Source: Exobasidium rhododendri (taxonomy: Eukaryota > Basidiomycota > Exobasidiomycetes > Exobasidiales > Exobasidiaceae). Taken from it: 64,000 nucleotides of DNA. The translations under genes were made by a program, and so were the position numbers. The notes below the pieces were generated by a model. The model saw only the letters and a list, made by a program, of their open reading frames with translations. It did no database searches and was not told where the DNA came from. Each line of letters starts with the position of its first letter. Within the stretch, counting starts at the first letter, position 1. This document shows, piece after piece, positions 58,101 to 64,000 of the stretch. The stretch spans positions 4,712,001 to 4,776,000 of the forward strand of contig CP110631.1 in NCBI GenBank assembly GCA_026210745.1. The letters are read 5' to 3'.

Positions 58101-59575
58101 ATGCGCTAGGCAGTGTGGCAAAGAGTACCTCGTGGAACGACGTGAAGGCAAGGGTGACTCCCATCCATCGAACACCCTTAAAGGAAGAACTTGCCAGGAT
58201 CCAGGAAGCTCAAGCGCAAGAAAGACATCACGCAGGTATGAAGAACCTCTACGATCGGGGCGTTACCGATGCCATGATACAAAAGTGGTACGTTGGTTGG
58301 AATGGAAGAGATCTAGTCTACCCACGGAAAGATCGTCAAGGGAAATTTCACGAATTGATACTAGGCAGTCGAGTTCAGCTAGCAACAGATGATCACGACG
58401 GCAGCAAGTTGATCACGATGCTCTTGCAGAAAGAAGAAGAGGAAAAGAAACGCAACGAAGTCGTGGGGCAAGGAGGAGCAGGAGGAGAGAAAGGTAGTAG
58501 CGGTAGCAGCAGCTCGCGAAAATCTTTTGTCGACTTGGCACCATCTTCGACAAAGCCGGCGTCTCTGTCAAAGGAAGCACGGCCTACACCTCCACGCGGC
58601 GTGACGAGGGATCTTCTAGTGAGGCCCGCCTCTCCTCGTCAGAATCACTATCATCCAGCCGCTCCTCCACCTTCGTCGTCGGCATCAAAGTCAAATAGCA
58701 ACGTGGTGGTGCTGCCGTCCAGACCGACTTACCGACCCGGGCCGCTACCACCACCACCACCACCATCTGCTGCTGCTGCTGCTACTGCTGCCTCTGCCGC
58801 TCCTCTCCCTCCTCTCCCTCCTCCGCCTCCTCCAATCTCTCCGCTGCCTAGAGGCAATTCCAACATTCCACCTCCTCAAACAAAGTCATTCTGGTCTGAA
58901 CAGCGAGAGGTTGAAGGCATATCGCGACAATCTTCTTACCCGCGTCTTCCACCGCCTCCGAACGCTACTGCGATGACAATCGCAGCTCCTTCCGCTTCCG
59001 CCTCTCCTTCTCCATCATCCTCCCCCTTCCCCTCCTCTTATCCAAGACACACCAATCTGCAACCCCCATCTCTGCCTTCGTTCACCAGAAGATCTCCATC
59101 ATCTTCATCGAACGAGAAGAGATTTCTCTCACATGGCTCTGGACCTGCTCCTCGATCCATCGCTCCCACCCCCAGCACCTTTTCCGCCACGACCTCCACA
59201 CGACCATCTCCCTTGTTGAGTGAAAGAACACCCACCGGTCCTTTGCCCCTGCTCCCACTCAAAATCAGACCATCACCAACATCCGCATCGACATCGGCTT
59301 CAGGAAACAGTGGAGGAGAGGTACATCATCGCTTGTCACCCCGATCCTCCCCTTACTTTGCCAGCCGACCGCTGAATCACTCTCGAGAAGGTGCGCCTAG
59401 AACGCCGAATCTGACATCGGCCACCTCTCCCACTTCGGTGTCCGCCCCAGCAAGGACCCATAGCAAAACGCCAGAAAATTCTTCCTTGGAGGACTTCCGC
59501 ATCTTGGCGAGAAAGATGAGACCTGACGCAACAAAGGAGGAAATCGAAGCCATGGCTCGTCATGCCATGAATTGA
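52122..59575 (+). CDS. KDM5/JARID1 histone H3K4 demethylase (Rum1/Lid2-like)
   Basis: Removes methyl groups from H3K4 using Fe(II) and 2-oxoglutarate; nuclear transcription regulator. Exons 52122-52643, 52742-53161 and 53321-59575 give 2398 residues. Domains in order: JmjN (about 257-305, APTFYPTPEEFADPLSYI); ARID (about 315-410); PHD1 (about 547-596, CEICLRGDNGISMLLCDECN); JmjC (about 715-870) with iron ligands in CWHNEDHFTYSINYQHFGET and YHSGFNHGFNLNEAVNF; C5HC2 zinc finger (about 945); PLU-1 helical region; PHD2 (about 1430, CICRTEKAEKGPMLTCSSCH); PHD3 (about 1758, CLCHKGETGTMISCERCALW). The C-terminal 500 residues are Pro/Ser-rich. Size and order resemble Ustilago Rum1. The HxE and distal His ligands are intact, so it should be active. 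Intron 2 (53162-53320) is stop-free and in frame. Confidence 0.93.
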
Positions 59576-59672
59576 TGATACACTCTTCTACTCTCCGGCT
59601 ATATCATCCCCACTCCTTTGACTTGTACACATACATAAAGTACAGAATTGATATTCGTTCGATCGTAAAAGA

Positions 59673-62600
59673 CTACATGAAAGAATCGAGCGAGGATCGC
59701 AGACCGTTCAAGTACGATTGCAGAGCGACTTGAGTTGGAGGAGAAACGGCAGGAAGAGGAGGTAAGGAGAAGGGAGTCAGTCTTGTCTTGCCACCCTGTC
59801 CCATCAATTGAATGCTATGGTCTGCATCTGTATCCCCAGCAGCCCAACGACAAGCTGCTTCCAACTGGAAACTTCTCTTCCGCTTAGCGATCGAAGTGAG
59901 CTCATCGATGACCTTCAAATCTGACGAATTTAGTTCGTCCTTCGGAGGTTGCCAAAATCTTGCCAACTCTTCCATGGTGATGTTGGGTGCCGCCTTTGAC
60001 GTTGACGTGTTCGTGCTGTTGACTGACAGGAAGGCAGTGAGGATGTTCTTCAACCACACTGTGCAATCCAAGAGGAGCACATCTGCATTGGCAAAGCGAT
60101 GCAGTGACTGGAACCAGGTAGGTATAAAGTCGTCCAAGAACAAAGTCAAGGTGTGTAGACTCCTCCAAGGATCTTGAACCCGCATCTGTAGTCCAGCAAT
60201 CACATCCATCAACTTGAAGATGAACTCCTGCAATCTCTGCATGACGTCTTTTCCGCCTCCTTCCGTTCCTCTCTGCCAAGTAGCGATAGGGGTATGCGCG
60301 AACAACTTCAGGCGATGCAATCTCTTCAACAAGGAAAAAAATGGCTCCAGCAGTGCTTCGATGGGTGCTCTTAATTCCTTTGCTAGCGCTGCTCGAATCT
60401 TGCTTCCATCGGATCGAAGGGTAAGTAAGCGAAGGACTCTTTGCATATCACAGATCAAGCGAACTTCCACATTTGCTCTTTGCTTTGCTCTGTGCTCTTC
60501 GAAAGTCGGCGACGTCGACAAGAACTCTTGGTACGTCTTGGTGGCAGTGACGATCCTCTTGATACCCTCGGCTGCCAGTAGAGGTCGATTACTGCCTCGT
60601 ACAATTGCGGCAACAAGTGGGATATTGTTCTGCTTTGCCGTCTTTCTGATCATCTTCTTTTGCCATTCAGCACTGGTCACAAACCCTTGCAGTTTCTTCA
60701 CAATGGTACTGCCAAGTCGCTTCTGCAGTGCTGCAATCTCCAGCTCCAGCTTCTTTGCTGGCACATCCTCCAAATACAAAGCCAGGATCTTCTTCAGCAC
60801 GAACTCTTGGGTGAAGCTGCTCCTCACCTTTTGGATCATCAACCCAGTAGGTTCTCGCAAAGCTAGAGAAAGAGCCTTCCAAGGGATACTCTGCATGAGT
60901 TCCGTCATCTTTCCAAAATTACTACGGCTTTCATGACTTGTCAAGAAGGTGTGATGCAGGAATTGTGCTACTTTGAAATTAGTCCACGAGATGACTCTTT
61001 GATAGGGCAGAGGCAGACCGCTGAATGTTTCATGTCTCTTCAACGCTTCGTACATCTGTAATAAGCCGTCCCCTTCAATGCAATCACGCCACAGGTTCTT
61101 CATTTCCCTTCTTAACTCAAGGACCTCCTCGTGAGCGAAAGCGGCACTATCCCCTCTTTCTCTCATCGCTTGACCATCCAGCATCATTCGACGTTGAATG
61201 TCCTTCTTCGTCGCTGATCTGACTTCCTTTTCTAAGAAGCTGCCGTTGCTCAGGAACGCTTTCGTCTCGCTGGCGTGTCCAGCTCCACGTACACTCAACG
61301 CATCGCGCAACCATGCCCGTAGTTGCTTTCTTCGCGCTTCATCGTCACTTGCCAGTGGATTCGAAGAAACACCAGCGCCTATCGTTGAGCCTGCACTAGC
61401 ACTGAGATTGACTTGACTGTCGTTGCCCTCTCCCACTGATGTTGTGTTCTTATTGCCGCGAAGGAAGAACTTCGACTTCTCGGTCATCGTCGACCTTGGC
61501 GACTCTGCTTGAGCGATCTGCGGGGAGAAGGGCTTCGGCTGCTGCTGCTGTTGCTGCTGCTCCTTCTCCAAAGGATGCGCATACAGGCTGTCGATAGAGA
61601 CAGAGCTCGCGTTCTTTCTACCGAACTTCTCGGCTGAATCGCTGCTCGCCAACCTGAACGGCTTTGGTCGCGTAGGAGTGGACAAAGACTGAAGAGAAGA
61701 CTGAGAAGAGTTCCTCCTCGTGTACAACTGATCTTGGCTAGCAAGCTTTCGAGCCAGATTGATCGAACTACTCAAGCTCATGTCGCCTACGTTGAGAGTC
61801 TCTTCACTTGGTAGTTGTGGCAGCTGTGAAGTCCGGTCTTGTCCTGCAGGTGGTGGCACGGGTCTGATCCTACTATGTCTCTTTAGCTCTTCGGCTAGTC
61901 CAAGTGCATACTCGTAAAAATCACTCTCGTTCCGTACGATCAGCTGCGGAGGAAAGCCGAACCTCTTGACAGACAGCAACAGCTCACAGTCTTTTTGTGC
62001 TGATATCGTTCTGGCTCCCACGATGTTCACTTCCATGCCCCCCTGCTGTAGCTTGCTCGGTGGTGTGCGATGCGACAGGTAGGCAGAAGGAGAGGGCGGG
62101 GCCACATCGCTCCAATCCCAAGGATGACAGGATCTGTCCGACACCTTGCCCATGATCAACTTGGTGGCCACCTTAAACGTCGAACCAAGGATGATGCCCA
62201 TCGTGGACGGTGAGTCGAACATTTCTCTCGGCCATTCGCCGTTGATGTCCACAGCACTACCTAGACTGGCACGATGTTGAAACCGTAACAACGGCAAAAG
62301 GGCAGCATCAAAGAACCTTTTCGCGCCGAGCTTCCGTGCGCGCATGGCTGCTGCACCCTCAATTGGCTGAGCAGGTCCAAAGATGGGGCAAGTCGAGAAG
62401 ACGTGGGTGTAGAGAAGCCGAATCAGTGGCACATTCGGCGTGGCTCCTTCTGCTTCTGGCTTGAAGTAAGCCAGGTCGGTGCGTGGCAGCATGGAATTCG
62501 GAGAGGACTGAAAGAGAACTTCTGCATCCGAGAGCATGAAGAGTCTCTCGAATTCCCAGATGAGCTCGCGAGCAAAGACATGACGAAGGAACGAATATCG

Positions 62601-64000
62601 CTGCTGAGGACTCAGTGCTGCCTTCTTGAACCACGAGAAAGTCTTGCGCAGTGGAGGGGCTTCCCTGGTAGGCGTAGATGCAGTGAAGTTGCTTGCTGTC
62701 GCCGATGGTAAGGCAGTAACTGTGGGAGCAGCAAAGTAGGAAGACCGTCCCGCTTCAATAGCAGCCTTTGGCGTTTCGTCCTCATAGAGAACCTCATCAT
62801 CCTCTTGCTCTTCTTGCTCCTCCGATAGTTGCTGTTGCTGATACGAATTTCTCTCCGAATATGCATACATGGATGGCTGCCGGGACAGTGCTTGAGCATA
62901 CTCAGATGGAGTGCGATCGTGAAAGGCGACACTAGGTGGTCTTGGCGATGCTGTGTCGATTGCTGGAGAGGTGAAGCCGTAGTCTGATCCGCTAGCAGAC
63001 CACGTATCTTGGTATACAGAACCTGCCTCGGATACAAAGCTAACAAAAGAAGGGTCTGGTCCTGCTTCGAGCTGCCATGATGCTCCTGCCTTCTCTTCTT
63101 CCTCTTCTCTGTCCTCGCTTATGTAGCCTATATCTCCATATTGTGATGCTACATCGTCTACCTCGCTTCTACCCCTCGTCAGTCGCTCTTCCAGGTCATC
63201 CTCATCGGATATCAACGGACTGTGGGACCTTGACCCGATCAAGCTCTCCTGATCTATAAGACTAGGTTGTACGCTGTGCATCCTTTCTCGATGAGGTGTT
63301 CTCAGCAGGGGTACCATCTCCTTTGCCGCTTCCCGCACTTTTGGTATGGGCGTATCTGAAGTAGTATCTGAGAATTGATCAGAATCACTCCGGTACGCTT
63401 CTATGTCCAGTGGTGTCGTCGGCTCCACAGAGGAGGTCGAAGCCAGACTCGAGCCACTTCCTTCCCCATCATTCTCCTCGACTGCATTGCTCTTCTCCTT
63501 CTTGCTGATCCTCTTTATTCGATTGAGTATGCCACCTTCTCTCGCTGCTGACATTGCTACTTGTCTCTTCTGAGCCATTTGTATCAGATCTGCCTGCTTC
63601 TTCTCTGGCGATTGATCAGCACTTCTAGACTTCGCAAAGCTGCCTTTGGAATCACTAGCACTGACGTTCGCTCCCCCTTTCTGCTGCACCAGCTGCTCTT
63701 TCTCGAATGCTTGCTGAACGCTCTCAAAGAGCATGTTTCTGCTCTCAAAGTCCGTCCCTGTGAGGCTTGGGCTGTTCCCCACACTTTCGTCATCATCATC
63801 ATCATCCCCAACAGAGGAGGAGCCAAACCACCCCTTCGTAATCGACAATGTCTCGGGGTCCCTCTCTGGCTCTACACTCAAGTGACTCGGACCAGCTTCC
63901 GGTTGAGACGACATCTGCTTGCGGAGAACATCTTGCTGACCGGCCAAGGGATGTACGTACGTCGCATCCTTGTTGGATGGCCCCTTTCCATTACCAGCTG
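59673..64000 (-). CDS. PX-domain lipid-binding protein, Lec1 (YPR097W)-like, 5' end beyond window
   Basis: Partial gene; the frame stays open to the right edge, so the N-terminus is missing (over 1430 residues visible). After a long acidic, Ser-rich disordered region comes a PXB-type helical domain (LSPQQRYSFLRHVFARELIW, NVPLIRLLYTHVFSTCPIFG), then a PX-like segment (LLLSVKRFGFPPQLIVRNES, FYEYALGLAEELKRHSR), a low-complexity linker with poly-Gln, and a DUF3818-like helical domain to the end (EEVLELRREMKNLWRDCIEG ... WRSLHTLTLFLDDFIPTWFQ). This order is that of yeast YPR097W/Lec1, a phosphoinositide-binding protein linked to ergosterol transport. There is no ATG in the first visible frame; TTG codons near 63947 are not starts. 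Its stop lies only about 97 bases from the convergent KDM5 stop. Confidence 0.75.
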   Translation of the reverse strand, partial: AGNGKGPSNKDATYVHPLAGQQDVLRKQMSSQPEAGPSHLSVEPERDPETLSITKGWFGSSSVGDDDDDDESVGNSPSLTGTDFESRNMLFESVQQAFEKEQLVQQKGGANVSASDSKGSFAKSRSADQSPEKKQADLIQMAQKRQVAMSAAREGGILNRIKRISKKEKSNAVEENDGEGSGSSLASTSSVEPTTPLDIEAYRSDSDQFSDTTSDTPIPKVREAAKEMVPLLRTPHRERMHSVQPSLIDQESLIGSRSHSPLISDEDDLEERLTRGRSEVDDVASQYGDIGYISEDREEEEEKAGASWQLEAGPDPSFVSFVSEAGSVYQDTWSASGSDYGFTSPAIDTASPRPPSVAFHDRTPSEYAQALSRQPSMYAYSERNSYQQQQLSEEQEEQEDDEVLYEDETPKAAIEAGRSSYFAAPTVTALPSATASNFTASTPTREAPPLRKTFSWFKKAALSPQQRYSFLRHVFARELIWEFERLFMLSDAEVLFQSSPNSMLPRTDLAYFKPEAEGATPNVPLIRLLYTHVFSTCPIFGPAQPIEGAAAMRARKLGAKRFFDAALLPLLRFQHRASLGSAVDINGEWPREMFDSPSTMGIILGSTFKVATKLIMGKVSDRSCHPWDWSDVAPPSPSAYLSHRTPPSKLQQGGMEVNIVGARTISAQKDCELLLSVKRFGFPPQLIVRNESDFYEYALGLAEELKRHSRIRPVPPPAGQDRTSQLPQLPSEETLNVGDMSLSSSINLARKLASQDQLYTRRNSSQSSLQSLSTPTRPKPFRLASSDSAEKFGRKNASSVSIDSLYAHPLEKEQQQQQQQPKPFSPQIAQAESPRSTMTEKSKFFLRGNKNTTSVGEGNDSQVNLSASAGSTIGAGVSSNPLASDDEARRKQLRAWLRDALSVRGAGHASETKAFLSNGSFLEKEVRSATKKDIQRRMMLDGQAMRERGDSAAFAHEEVLELRREMKNLWRDCIEGDGLLQMYEALKRHETFSGLPLPYQRVISWTNFKVAQFLHHTFLTSHESRSNFGKMTELMQSIPWKALSLALREPTGLMIQKVRSSFTQEFVLKKILALYLEDVPAKKLELEIAALQKRLGSTIVKKLQGFVTSAEWQKKMIRKTAKQNNIPLVAAIVRGSNRPLLAAEGIKRIVTATKTYQEFLSTSPTFEEHRAKQRANVEVRLICDMQRVLRLLTLRSDGSKIRAALAKELRAPIEALLEPFFSLLKRLHRLKLFAHTPIATWQRGTEGGGKDVMQRLQEFIFKLMDVIAGLQMRVQDPWRSLHTLTLFLDDFIPTWFQSLHRFANADVLLLDCTVWLKNILTAFLSVNSTNTSTSKAAPNITMEELARFWQPPKDELNSSDLKVIDELTSIAKRKRSFQLEAACRWAAGDTDADHSIQLMGQGGKTRLTPFSLPPLPAVSPPTQVALQSYLNGLRSSLDSFM

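Noticed and set aside
63947-64000. Treating the TTG near 63947 as the start of the PX protein.
   Set aside because: The frame is open to the window edge and TTG is not a normal nuclear start, so the gene is simply cut by the window.

Overview
The window is ordinary nuclear DNA of a fungus, most likely a basidiomycete. Genes are close together on both strands. Most are split by short introns, mainly about 50-110 bases with GTGAGT/GTAAGT donors. The protein set is typically fungal: INO80 subunit Ies4, Fus1-like SH3 receptor, Dpm3, Hem4, Ptr2, Pus4, Spd1-like RNR inhibitor, Lec1-like PX protein and a 2.4-kilo-residue KDM5/Rum1-type demethylase. The size and layout of that demethylase and the DUF7598-type membrane protein at the left edge point to Basidiomycota, perhaps Ustilaginomycotina; the finer placement is a guess. 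I recognise no rRNA, tRNA, transposon, CRISPR array or plasmid feature. Coordinates of split genes are outer spans; exon limits are in the evidence text, and nearly all joined exons add up to whole codons.

Layout. 0-7 kb: DUF7598 tetraspan protein (+), UPF0739-like protein (-), Ies4 (+), Fus1-like SH3 membrane protein (-). 7-15.3 kb: methylenetetrahydrofolate reductase (+), uroporphyrinogen-III synthase (-), Dpm3 (+), Ptr2 peptide transporter (-). 16-25 kb: a large Ser-rich coiled-coil protein of unknown role (-), a gene-poor 1.9 kb stretch, then actin (-). 25-30 kb: membrane-anchored cysteine synthase, GFA-type zinc protein and an unknown multi-exon protein, all (-). 30-40 kb: WD40/inositol-polyphosphate 5-phosphatase (+), Spd1-like RNR inhibitor (-), Pus4 (+), Bub1-type checkpoint kinase (-). 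40-46 kb: alpha/beta hydrolase (+), a tiny three-exon metallothionein (-), secreted serine carboxypeptidase (+). 45.6-50.7 kb: ataxin-2/Pbp1 (-), proteasome ATPase Rpt2 (-). 52-64 kb: KDM5 demethylase (+) and a PX/Lec1-like lipid-binding protein (-) that runs off the right edge.

The genes do not form a pathway cluster. They are housekeeping functions (one-carbon and sulfur metabolism, haem, dolichol glycosylation, cytoskeleton, proteasome, RNA granules, chromatin, mitotic checkpoint) interleaved with surface or secreted proteins. The most notable observations are: (1) the actin gene appears to contain an AT-AC intron, because only that junction restores the conserved actin sequence and the 375-residue length; (2) a 56-residue, 12-cysteine metallothionein whose first coding exon is 6 bases; (3) several introns that are stop-free and a multiple of three, so retention would insert peptide without a frameshift; (4) a Bub1 kinase that keeps two KEN boxes, i.e. 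an apparently undivided Mad3/Bub1 protein, with an acidic insert in the kinase N-lobe; (5) an 11-base element shared by the promoters of the MTHFR and DPM3/HEM4 genes.
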